NCBI GenBank assembly: GCA_028709565.1
Contig: JAQVWU010000204.1
Location: 1-5,850, forward strand
Direction: 5' to 3'
Origin: Eubacteriales bacterium
GTDB lineage: Bacteria; Bacillota; Clostridia; Oscillospirales; CAG-272
Length of the DNA stretch: 5,850 bases
The notes under the pieces were generated by a model that saw only the letters and a program-made list of their open reading frames with translations, had not been told where the DNA came from and did not search any database. Positions 1 through 5,164 of the stretch are shown here, piece by piece (the first letter of the stretch is position 1; each line of letters opens with the position of its first letter). The position numbers and the translations under genes were made by a program.

Positions 1-18
1 CGACTTGGCTATATCCCA
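1..18 (-). tRNA. tRNA-Gln, 5' end only (cut by window edge)
   Basis: Read on the minus strand from position 18, the sequence TGGGATATAGCCAAGTCG matches the 5' end of bacterial tRNA-Gln: a 7-nt acceptor strand TGGGATA beginning with the U1 typical of this tRNA, then TA at positions 8-9, the D-stem GCC, and the start of the D-loop AAGTCG. The Bacillus tRNA-Gln begins with the closely similar TGGGCTATAGCCAAG. A perfect promoter ends 15 nt upstream, giving a leader of about 8 nt, as expected for a tRNA gene. The anticodon lies outside the window, so the identity rests on the acceptor and D-arm only; more tRNA genes may follow to the left. Confidence 0.75.
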
Positions 19-32
19 ATATCATGACGTAT

Positions 33-61
33 ATTATATCAAAATAAAAACGGTTTGTCAA
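33..61 (-). promoter_or_regulatory. Consensus sigma-A promoter for the tRNA-Gln gene
   Basis: On the minus strand a perfect -35 TTGACA (61-56) is followed after exactly 17 nt by a perfect -10 TATAAT (38-33), itself preceded by the TGn extension (TGATATAAT, 41-33). Transcription should start near position 26 and run out of the left edge into the tRNA. Such a full-consensus promoter is typical of stable-RNA genes. Confidence 0.85.
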
Positions 62-109
62 TACATTTTACAAAACGCGCTTGCCGCGAATAATTAAAAA
101 AATAAAAAA

Positions 110-125
110 TATAATCGGAATGAGG
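110..125 (+). promoter_or_regulatory. Possible -10 element and ribosome binding site of yhbY
   Basis: TATAAT lies at 110-115 and TGAGG, the likely ribosome binding site, at 121-125, 7 nt before the ATG at 133. No good -35 is seen at 16-18 nt upstream of this TATAAT, so the promoter call is weak. The A/T-rich tract 91-114 may help. If used, the transcript would begin almost at the ribosome binding site. Confidence 0.3.
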
Positions 126-132
126 ATTTAAT

Positions 133-426
133 ATGACGGGAAAACAAAGGGCATACCTGAGAAAACTGGCTAACAAGACAGACACAAATTATCAGATAGG
201 GAAAGACGGTCTTGACAGTGAAAATTTTATTGCTTTGATTAACGACGCGCTGGAAGCAAACGAACTGATAAAAATTCATGTACTTGAGAATTCCGGCTAT
301 ACCGCAAAATCCGCCATTGATTTGCTGTGTGAGTATACAGGCGCGGAACCGGTACAGGCTATAGGACGCCGGATTATTATCTACAAAAAATCCGCTAAAA
401 AACCAAAAATCGAATTGCCGTTATAA
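133..426 (+). CDS. yhbY: YhbY-family (CRM domain) RNA-binding ribosome assembly protein
   Basis: This 97-residue protein has the usual length of the bacterial single-domain CRM family (E. coli YhbY, Bacillus YqeI), which binds RNA and associates with precursor 50S subunits in the cytoplasm. Visible hallmarks are the N-terminal start TGKQRAYLRKLAN, the QIGKDGL loop at residues 21-27 (the GKxG loop of the fold), the segment EANELIKIHVLEN at 41-53, and the C-terminal strand QAIGRRIIIYKKS at 75-87. The ATG has TGAGG 7 nt upstream. In many Firmicutes the gene sits beside obgE, nadD, aroE or yqeH; here it stands alone, divergent from a tRNA gene and convergent with the next gene, sharing six bases with it. 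The family assignment is firm; the role in assembly is taken from the family. Confidence 0.92.
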   Translation: MTGKQRAYLRKLANKTDTNYQIGKDGLDSENFIALINDALEANELIKIHVLENSGYTAKSAIDLLCEYTGAEPVQAIGRRIIIYKKSAKKPKIELPL

Positions 427-1146
427 AGCGTTTATTTTATATATATAACCTTTTTTATCGCGGTCGATTCTTTCGACCGCTTCGACGGCATTGAGGATAT
501 ATAGCGCGTTCTGTGCCGATGAACGGTTTAACTTAACGCTCTTGGCAAAATCAGTCGAGTAAAAAGAAGACGGCAGCCCTTCGGGTATGAACTTAAGATA
601 ATCACGTTTGTTATCGACAGCAATCTCATCGCCGATACCGACCGGTATCCGTTCACTCCGGGTCGAACCGCGTTTCTTATCCCGGCTCCAGCCGTTGAGT
701 TGACGGTATTCCTCAATATCTACCGATATTATGCGCAGCCTCAGGTTTGTATGGGTAACCAGCGATCTGATGCCGTACAGCTCATTAAATATTGCATACG
801 GGGTACCGATTTTCGGGGAGCGCCTTCTCGGGGTTGTTTCGCCGGTCTCCGGATTTATCCAGATCAGCCATTTCTGCCGGACGGCAGGATATATTATCGT
901 AACGGGAAATTCAGGCAAAAAGGTCTCGAGCTTTTTTTTCATGGCATAAAAATCGCGTGTTTGAATCTCCATCACACCGTTTTCATTAAATATATCCGCT
1001 ATATACCCCATTAAAGGCTGTTCATGCCGTGTTTGGTCGGGTTCGTAATAATTCTTTAGTGCCGCGTGCAATGTACGCTCTTTATATGTACCTATATTGC
1101 TGTTATTTACCGAGTTAAAAGCCTCTTTTTCTGAAATATTGCCCAT
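421..1146 (-). CDS. Uncharacterised protein: possible PD-(D/E)XK nuclease-like domain plus C-terminal winged-helix-like region
   Basis: A 241-residue cytoplasmic protein with no signal peptide or membrane segment. Near the N-terminus the helix YKERTLHAALKNYY (21-34) carries Glu23; then comes GYIADIFNENGVMEIQTRDF (47-66), where Asp51 and the pair Glu60-x-Gln62 are spaced as in the D...ExK/Q active site of PD-(D/E)XK nucleases, some of which have Gln for Lys. The middle (about 80-150) alternates short strands and helices (VTIIYP, KWLIWI, RLRIISVDIEEYR). The C-terminal part (about 185-240), with FYSTDFAKSVKLNRSSAQNALYIL and a final YIYKI strand, resembles a winged-helix DNA-binding fold. AGGAG lies 5 nt before the ATG. 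I know of similar unnamed clostridial proteins but of no established function. The nuclease reading is inference from spacing; a non-catalytic relative is possible. Confidence 0.8.
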   Translation of the reverse strand: MGNISEKEAFNSVNNSNIGTYKERTLHAALKNYYEPDQTRHEQPLMGYIADIFNENGVMEIQTRDFYAMKKKLETFLPEFPVTIIYPAVRQKWLIWINPETGETTPRRRSPKIGTPYAIFNELYGIRSLVTHTNLRLRIISVDIEEYRQLNGWSRDKKRGSTRSERIPVGIGDEIAVDNKRDYLKFIPEGLPSSFYSTDFAKSVKLNRSSAQNALYILNAVEAVERIDRDKKGYIYKINAL

Positions 1147-1150
1147 TATC

Positions 1151-1156
1151 GCTCCT
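1151..1156 (-). promoter_or_regulatory. Ribosome binding site of the 421-1146 gene
   Basis: The minus strand reads AGGAGC here, with AGGAG ending 5 nt before the ATG at 1146. It fixes the start at this ATG. Confidence 0.75.
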
Positions 1157-1189
1157 GATTTTGCTTATTTTTATCTTTTCTCTTTTATC

Positions 1190-1198
1190 ATTATAACA
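1190..1198 (-). promoter_or_regulatory. Extended -10 promoter for the 421-1146 gene
   Basis: The minus strand reads TGTTATAAT, a perfect TATAAT (1195-1190) with the TGn extension. No recognisable -35 exists at 16-18 nt; that position falls inside the terminator hairpin of the upstream gene. Extended -10 promoters can work without a -35. The start would be near 1183, leaving a leader of about 37 nt. Confidence 0.45.
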
Positions 1199-1229
1199 TA
1201 AAACAGCGGGTATATTATACCCGCTGTTT
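1196..1229 (-). terminator. Intrinsic terminator after the cysteine-rich gene
   Basis: A perfect 13-bp stem (1201-1213 pairing with 1217-1229, core CAGCGGG/CCCGCTG) closes a 3-nt loop. On the minus strand it lies 15 nt after the TAA of the upstream gene and continues into TTTTATGTT, a moderate U-tract. On the plus strand it is followed by GTATTTAATAT, so weak bidirectional action is possible, but there is no plus-strand gene just upstream to need it. Confidence 0.8.
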
Positions 1230-1244
1230 GTATTTAATATATTG

Positions 1245-2057
1245 TTAACAATCTTTACCGCCGAGTTGTCTGTAAGATGGCGGACTGAATTCCGATATGG
1301 GAAATGCCATCTTTTTGAACAGAGCGCAGGGATCGTCTTCGGCAGGAGATATACATTCCTTGTCAGGAACTGAGTATTCGGTAGCGTTAATAAGATATTG
1401 CACAGGGCGCTCAATACGTATAACCGAAAAGAATCCTAATGTAACAAACAGTAACTTGCCGTCTTCATAAGGATCGGTTAAGCTTCCGTTTGTACATCCG
1501 CATACAAAATCGGGGATTTCCTCCAAGCAGCAGCAGCAGCATTCACGCGGTTTTTTCTTTTCGCAGATGTCAATATCAAGAACAACCGGATCCGCAACTT
1601 CGCATACCGCAACAGGCAGATTGGTTTCATTTCTGCAGGTATTGGGCGGCAATCCGCAAAAACCTGTTGCGCCTGATTCGGAACGGAAAATATTGACGCT
1701 TCCTTCACTGCCAAAGAGAATTACTTTCTTTTCACAGGCAGCAATACCTTCAAATTCCTGGGGTTTTCCGGGGTATACACAGCCTTCGAATATACATTTT
1801 ACATAAAAACGCACAATAATCTGATAAAAACCGCGGTTAAACTGTACCGGTTCTACAGTCAGCTGTGTCCAAACGACATATGCGCATTTTACTCGTACGC
1901 TTGTTGTCTTGTCAATAATATCCTGACCGCATTCGGTTAAGAACACGCGTGTGTTTTCAAAGCAGTCCTTATCTCGACAGCTGTCATATATACGGTTTAC
2001 ATCAACACATATAGATTCACGACCGCTGCCGGTCAGGCAACTGTTTCTGTCAGCCAT
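1245..2057 (-). CDS. Cysteine-rich conserved clostridial protein, possibly spore-associated
   Basis: A 270-residue protein with 23 cysteines (8.5%), no signal peptide and no membrane segment. The N-terminus contains ICVDVNRIYDSCRDKDCFENTRVF (about 16-39); the centre has VEPVQFNRGFYQIIVRFYVKC and VILFGSEGSVNIF, likely beta-strands; a run of five cysteines sits at residues 173-177 (RECCCCCLEE), encoded by five identical TGC codons; then FFSVIRIERPVQYLINATEYSVPDKEC and a C-terminal DPCALFKKMAFP...FSPPS. I recognise this pattern as a hypothetical-protein family of sporulating Clostridia, from memory only. High cysteine content in a cytoplasmic protein suits cross-linked or metal-binding spore coat or exosporium material, and a sigma-K-like promoter lies upstream. 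Both arguments are inference. GAGAGG stands 12 nt before the ATG, a rather long spacing. The gene ends at its own hairpin terminator. Confidence 0.85.
   Translation of the reverse strand: MADRNSCLTGSGRESICVDVNRIYDSCRDKDCFENTRVFLTECGQDIIDKTTSVRVKCAYVVWTQLTVEPVQFNRGFYQIIVRFYVKCIFEGCVYPGKPQEFEGIAACEKKVILFGSEGSVNIFRSESGATGFCGLPPNTCRNETNLPVAVCEVADPVVLDIDICEKKKPRECCCCCLEEIPDFVCGCTNGSLTDPYEDGKLLFVTLGFFSVIRIERPVQYLINATEYSVPDKECISPAEDDPCALFKKMAFPISEFSPPSYRQLGGKDC
1527..1541 (-). repeat. (TGC)5 trinucleotide run encoding five cysteines
   Basis: Five uninterrupted TGC codons on the minus strand (GCA x5 on the plus strand) encode Cys173-Cys177 of the cysteine-rich protein. A perfect codon repeat can change length by replication slippage in steps of one residue without breaking the frame. 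Confidence 0.9.
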
Positions 2058-2116
2058 AAAATTATCTGTCCTCTCATGTTTAAACTAAACTTATTTTATA
2101 ATATAAGTTCTCGTTA

Positions 2117-2144
2117 TATAATATGCGAAAACAGGTCAGAGGTT
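2117..2144 (-). promoter_or_regulatory. Possible sigma-K-like promoter of the cysteine-rich gene
   Basis: The minus strand has CATATTATA (2125-2117), which fits the sigma-K -10 consensus CATAnnnTA, with AACC (2144-2141) as a possible mACm -35 element. The spacer is 15 nt, one short of the usual 16. The leader would be about 50 nt. In such AT-rich DNA this may be chance, but no good sigma-A promoter competes with it. Confidence 0.35.
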
Positions 2145-2156
2145 CTATTAACTGAC

Positions 2157-2196
2157 AAAAACAATTATCCGGCGGGAGATTCTGCGATACATTGTT
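2157..2196 (-). terminator. Weak candidate terminator after gltX
   Basis: Downstream of the gltX stop, minus-strand AACAAT-G-TATC pairs with GATA-ATTGTT (2196-2186 with 2169-2160; one bulged base, 16-nt loop), followed by further T residues to 2157. The stem is poor in GC, so termination would be weak. No better hairpin is seen between gltX and the cysteine-rich gene. Confidence 0.3.
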
Positions 2197-2225
2197 GTTT
2201 TTTCTTAAGCGGGCATTGCATTGCA

Positions 2226-3875
2226 TTAAGAAAAGCCAGTTAATTGTTTGTTTATTCTTTCGATTGTGCGATGACGGCCCAGAATATGCATTACCTCATA
2301 TAAATCCGGAGAATTTAATCTGCCGGTAACCGCTATTCTTATAAACATCGATATATCACCCACATGACCCTTATAGGCGTCCGGGTTTTTTTTGTATAGT
2401 TTTGTTTCCGGCGCGTAACCTATTGTGTCGGCTATTGATTTTATTTTTGAAAACCATTGTACCGAATCATCCGCTTCATCGTATGTTTCGATAAACAGTT
2501 CCAGTGCTTTTTTTATATCCGATCTGTCAAACTCACCGGGATAAACATCTTCCGTTTGATAATAATCATCGTAAAATAATGAAACATAAGGCTTTACATC
2601 GGCCCAGGTCGCAAAATCCTTACGGGGTTTTGTTCCTCCGCGACCGATAGATAAAATCCGCACGGCATAATCGGGGTCCTTATTCAGGCGTTCCGCGAAA
2701 TCAACATCATATTTTTCCGCCCACTGCGTAACACCTTTAAAAACTTCGTCGGCACTCATACGGGCAATTGTATTCTTGCTGACATCGGTCAGCTTGTTCA
2801 GATCAAAAAGCGCGCCCGAAACGCTCATTTTATTTGTTGTGAATTTAAATTTGTCAATGGATTCGAAGGGGTTTGCCATACGCCATTCTTCAAAATTCGA
2901 ATTTAATAAAGTCATAAGATATTCAATAACACACGGAACGGGATAGCCTTCGGCATGATAAAATTCCAGAGCCAGTTCGGGGTCGAGCCGTTTTGACAAT
3001 TTTCTTTTATTTCCGTTATCCAGTTTCAGGAGCTGGGCAGTGTGACAGTATTTGGGTATCCTGAATCCCAATGCTTTGAATAACTGCAGGTGAAAGGGAA
3101 GCGAAGGCAGCCATTCCTCGCCTCGCACTACATGCGTGACCCTCATTAAATGGTCATCGACAGGATGTGCAAAAGCATACGGGGGAATACCGTCGGATTT
3201 TATTATAATGTGATCTTTGTCGTTTTCGGTTATTTCTACGGTGCCTTTAATCAGATCGGTAAATTTATATTTATTGTCTATACTGCCTTCCGAACGGAAA
3301 CGCAGTACAAAAGGAACGGAATCCTTCAGTTTTGCCTTGATTGCGTCCATATCCGCGCCGCGCCAAACCGCCCATCTGCCGTAATAACCGTAATCGGCTT
3401 TTTGTTCCTGCTGTAAGAGACGAATATCTTCGAGTTCCTTTTCCGTACAAAAGCAGGGATAGGCTTTGCCTTCACGCACAAGCTGTTTGGCGTAGGTCTG
3501 ATATATTTCGACGCGGTCGGATTGGCGATAAGGACCATAATCTCCGAAATCGCCGTCCAGTGTGGCCCCTTCGTCAAATTTTAAACCAAAACGCGTAAAA
3601 GCGTCGATGATTTTTTCTACCCCGCCCTCAACTTCCCGCTTTGCGTCGGTGTCTTCTATGCGCAGCAGAAACACGCCCCCGCTTTGATGCGCGAGGCGTT
3701 CGTCGGTGATTGCGCCGAATAAATTCCCGAGATGCATAAAACCCGTGGGAGAGGGCGCTATCCGTGTCACCTTAGCTCCCTCGGGCAAAATGCGCGGAGG
3801 AAATCGCTTTTCCATGTCGTCCGGCACAGTGGTTATATGCGGATACAGCAGCTCGGCCAGTTCGTTGAAATCCAT
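2226..3875 (-). CDS. gltX: Glutamyl-tRNA synthetase, long clostridial form
   Basis: The enzyme charges tRNA-Glu with glutamate using ATP, in the cytoplasm. The class I signatures are clear: APSPTGFMHLGN at residues 40-51 (HIGH motif as HLGN), RIEDTD at 72-77, YAFAHPVDDHLMRVTHVVRGEEWL at 233-256, and KLSKR at 292-296 (KMSKS motif). The rest, to 549, is the anticodon-binding part. It exceeds the usual 460-490 residues: about 35 residues precede the first catalytic strand (E. coli has about 6), and the C-terminal part is also long. In the zinc region the first pair Cys141-x-Cys143 remains, but the expected second Cys/His pair reads RWAVW (167-171), so the zinc site is probably lost. CGAGG lies upstream of the ATG, and the gene begins 11 nt after the hydrolase gene, so the two are co-transcribed. 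If the organism lacks GlnRS, this or a second GluRS would also charge tRNA-Gln for GatCAB. Confidence 0.95.
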   Translation of the reverse strand: MDFNELAELLYPHITTVPDDMEKRFPPRILPEGAKVTRIAPSPTGFMHLGNLFGAITDERLAHQSGGVFLLRIEDTDAKREVEGGVEKIIDAFTRFGLKFDEGATLDGDFGDYGPYRQSDRVEIYQTYAKQLVREGKAYPCFCTEKELEDIRLLQQEQKADYGYYGRWAVWRGADMDAIKAKLKDSVPFVLRFRSEGSIDNKYKFTDLIKGTVEITENDKDHIIIKSDGIPPYAFAHPVDDHLMRVTHVVRGEEWLPSLPFHLQLFKALGFRIPKYCHTAQLLKLDNGNKRKLSKRLDPELALEFYHAEGYPVPCVIEYLMTLLNSNFEEWRMANPFESIDKFKFTTNKMSVSGALFDLNKLTDVSKNTIARMSADEVFKGVTQWAEKYDVDFAERLNKDPDYAVRILSIGRGGTKPRKDFATWADVKPYVSLFYDDYYQTEDVYPGEFDRSDIKKALELFIETYDEADDSVQWFSKIKSIADTIGYAPETKLYKKNPDAYKGHVGDISMFIRIAVTGRLNSPDLYEVMHILGRHRTIERINKQLTGFS

Positions 3876-3886
3876 GGTTACCTCGT

Positions 3887-4513
3887 TTATTTTATTAAAT
3901 ATATATTGTTTTTTCGTTCCGTATTCAGTCCGGTTGATGAACCGTGACCGGGGTATATTTTATAATCTCCGTCCAATGCCGCGATTTTTTGCAGCGATTG
4001 TTTTAGCTGATTAAAATCGCCGCCGTAAAGGTCATATCGTCCTATGTCTCCGCGGAACAGGGTATCTCCTGAGATAATATTATCTTCGGTTATAAGACAG
4101 ATCGAACCCTTTGTATGCCCCGGTGTGTGTAAAATTTTTATACTCGATTGCCCCAGTGAAAGCGTATCACCGTCATTGAGCAATAAATCAGCAGGCTTGC
4201 CGGGTACCTTGCTGTTTCCGAAGCTGTTCATATAAGATTGTTCCGGATTTAAAAGAGCCGGAGCGTCCTGTTCATGAACATAGACGGGAACGCGCAGCAT
4301 GTCGCGGAGTTCTTCAAGGGCCATCATATGGTCAAAATGTGCGTGCGTTAAAATAATATATTTTACTTTCAGGTTCCGCTCGTTAATTTTCCGTATGATT
4401 TTATCCGCAGAAGCGGCAGGATCGACGACAGCCGTTTCCGATGACCTTTCGTCAATCAGAAAATAACAGTTGGTCTGCATGTCGCCTAATATAAATGTTG
4501 ATATTTTAATCAT
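3887..4513 (-). CDS. Metallo-beta-lactamase-fold hydrolase, glyoxalase II-like (YcbL type)
   Basis: A 208-residue cytoplasmic hydrolase with the complete metal-binding set: THAHFDH at 56-62 (His57, His59, Asp61, His62), His133 in HTPGHTKGS, Asp150 in SGDTLF and His190 in YPGHG. It starts MIKISTFILGDMQTNCYFL, typical of the small glyoxalase II-like group, and has the GDIGRYDLYGGD segment before the last metal ligand. It lacks the C-terminal glutathione-binding domain of classical glyoxalase II, so the substrate is open: a small thioester or another hydrolysable ester is likely. AGAGG stands 6 nt before the ATG and a strong promoter lies upstream. It is the first gene of a two-gene operon with gltX, 11 nt apart. 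The fold and active site are firm; the physiological substrate is unknown. Confidence 0.92.
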   Translation of the reverse strand: MIKISTFILGDMQTNCYFLIDERSSETAVVDPAASADKIIRKINERNLKVKYIILTHAHFDHMMALEELRDMLRVPVYVHEQDAPALLNPEQSYMNSFGNSKVPGKPADLLLNDGDTLSLGQSSIKILHTPGHTKGSICLITEDNIISGDTLFRGDIGRYDLYGGDFNQLKQSLQKIAALDGDYKIYPGHGSSTGLNTERKNNIYLIK

Positions 4514-4553
4514 AATGTTCCTCTTTTAACCGGGAGTCCGTATTTGTATGATT

Positions 4554-4582
4554 ATTATACCATAAAATATATGACGTGTCTA
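4554..4582 (-). promoter_or_regulatory. Sigma-A promoter of the hydrolase-gltX operon
   Basis: The minus strand reads TAGACA (4582-4577; five of six matches to TTGACA), a 17-nt spacer, and TATAAT (4559-4554) with the extension TGG directly before it. Transcription should start near 4547, about 34 nt before the hydrolase ATG. The short leader leaves no room for a T-box riboswitch, so this gltX does not appear to be T-box controlled. Confidence 0.75.
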
Positions 4583-4633
4583 TAATGAAGCCTGATTATT
4601 AAGTTTACTAATTGCCCGGTAATTCATACAGAG

Positions 4634-5086
4634 TCATACTGAATACGTGAACGGCTCAAACAGACCGGTCCCGGTGATTTCATAACCTAAAAACGCCCAA
4701 TTGTTATCGATTTTCCGCATACTGTATTCTACAAGATGGCTGAACACCGTTTTTCCGGGATCTGCGTAAAAGCGCACCGTGACTGTATACTCATCGGCTG
4801 CGGTATCAAAATCTGACGAGACGCATTCCGATATGATATGATCTCCGCCGTGCCCCGGAATATAGTAAAAATCGCCTTCGAGACGGCAGCTCTCGCTCGG
4901 GATGAAATCGTCGATTCCGAAATATTTATACGCGTAATCCGAAATATCCGGCGCAATGATCCGCTCTTTGTTTATTTGTCCGATGATAAATTCGGTCAGA
5001 CCGGCATCTGAATTCTGATAATCAAGCTTGTATTGCATCGTTTTGTCGAGCAGCTTTTTCATCCGGGTATACTTAGCTTCATGCAA
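4634..5086 (-). CDS. Orphan hypothetical protein, TTG start
   Basis: A 150-residue protein I do not recognise. It begins with a charged helical stretch (MHEAKYTRMKKLLDKTMQYKLDYQ), followed by a second likely helix (DAGLTEFIIGQINKERI) and then a beta-rich half, with VTVRFYADP (102-110), FSHLVEYSMRKIDNNWAFLGYEI (115-137) and the end FEPFTYSV. The alternating strands and a W-F-x-x-YEI turn resemble the cystatin/NTF2-like folds of small secreted or lipoprotein domains, but there is no signal peptide or lipobox. The start is TTG at 5086: GAGGTGAT ends 5 nt upstream, an in-frame TAA at 5092-5090 excludes anything longer, and the next ATG is residue 9. It has its own promoter and no operon partner. 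No clear terminator follows. Confidence 0.7.
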   Translation of the reverse strand: MHEAKYTRMKKLLDKTMQYKLDYQNSDAGLTEFIIGQINKERIIAPDISDYAYKYFGIDDFIPSESCRLEGDFYYIPGHGGDHIISECVSSDFDTAADEYTVTVRFYADPGKTVFSHLVEYSMRKIDNNWAFLGYEITGTGLFEPFTYSV

Positions 5087-5091
5087 CTGTT

Positions 5092-5099
5092 ATCACCTC
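5092..5099 (-). promoter_or_regulatory. Strong ribosome binding site deciding a TTG start
   Basis: Minus-strand GAGGTGAT is an eight-base perfect match to the 16S rRNA anti-Shine-Dalgarno region. It lies 5 nt before TTG (5086-5084) and supports that start over the ATG eight codons later. Its last T is also the first base of an in-frame TAA. Confidence 0.75.
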
Positions 5100-5105
5100 G
5101 TTGAT

Positions 5106-5134
5106 ATTATAACAAAAACTCAATATATAATCAA
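5106..5134 (-). promoter_or_regulatory. Sigma-A promoter of the 4634-5086 gene
   Basis: TTGATT (5134-5129), a 17-nt spacer and TATAAT (5111-5106) with TGT directly before the -10. The predicted start (about 5099) falls on the first base of the ribosome binding site, giving a leader of only about 13 nt. Confidence 0.6.
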
Positions 5135-5164
5135 TTGCTTTGCTAAGTAAAAACAAAATCAAGA

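Noticed and set aside
94..279. Minus-strand frame of 61 codons opposite yhbY
   Set aside because: It overlaps yhbY in antisense and lacks a ribosome binding site; its hydrophobic content reflects AT-rich sequence.
460..480. Perfect 8-bp hairpin (GCGGTCGA/TCGACCGC, 5-nt loop) near the yhbY 3' end, next to a T-run
   Set aside because: The T-run (451-456) precedes the hairpin on the plus strand and becomes an A-run after it on the minus strand, so it is not an intrinsic terminator in either direction. It lies inside the 421-1146 coding sequence (AVERIDRDKK).
700..1014. Plus-strand open frame of 104 codons
   Set aside because: It lies wholly inside the minus-strand 421-1146 gene, has no ribosome binding site, and its translation looks like no known protein.
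1115..1414. Minus-strand frame of 99 codons across the terminator region
   Set aside because: It overlaps the end of the cysteine-rich gene in another frame and would read through the hairpin terminator; there is no ribosome binding site or recognisable content.
1490..1806. Plus-strand frames opposite the cysteine-rich gene
   Set aside because: These are antisense frames held open by the composition of the real gene, such as a serine run opposite the TGC repeat.
2132..2156. Inverted repeat GTCAG...CTGAC between gltX and the cysteine-rich gene, considered as an operator or terminator
   Set aside because: Only 4-5 bp pair continuously, with a bulge and no U-tract. It overlaps the candidate sigma-K -35 and could be an operator, but the symmetry is too short to claim.
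3706..4014. Plus-strand frames across the gltX/hydrolase junction
   Set aside because: Antisense to two well-identified genes, with no promoter or ribosome binding site.
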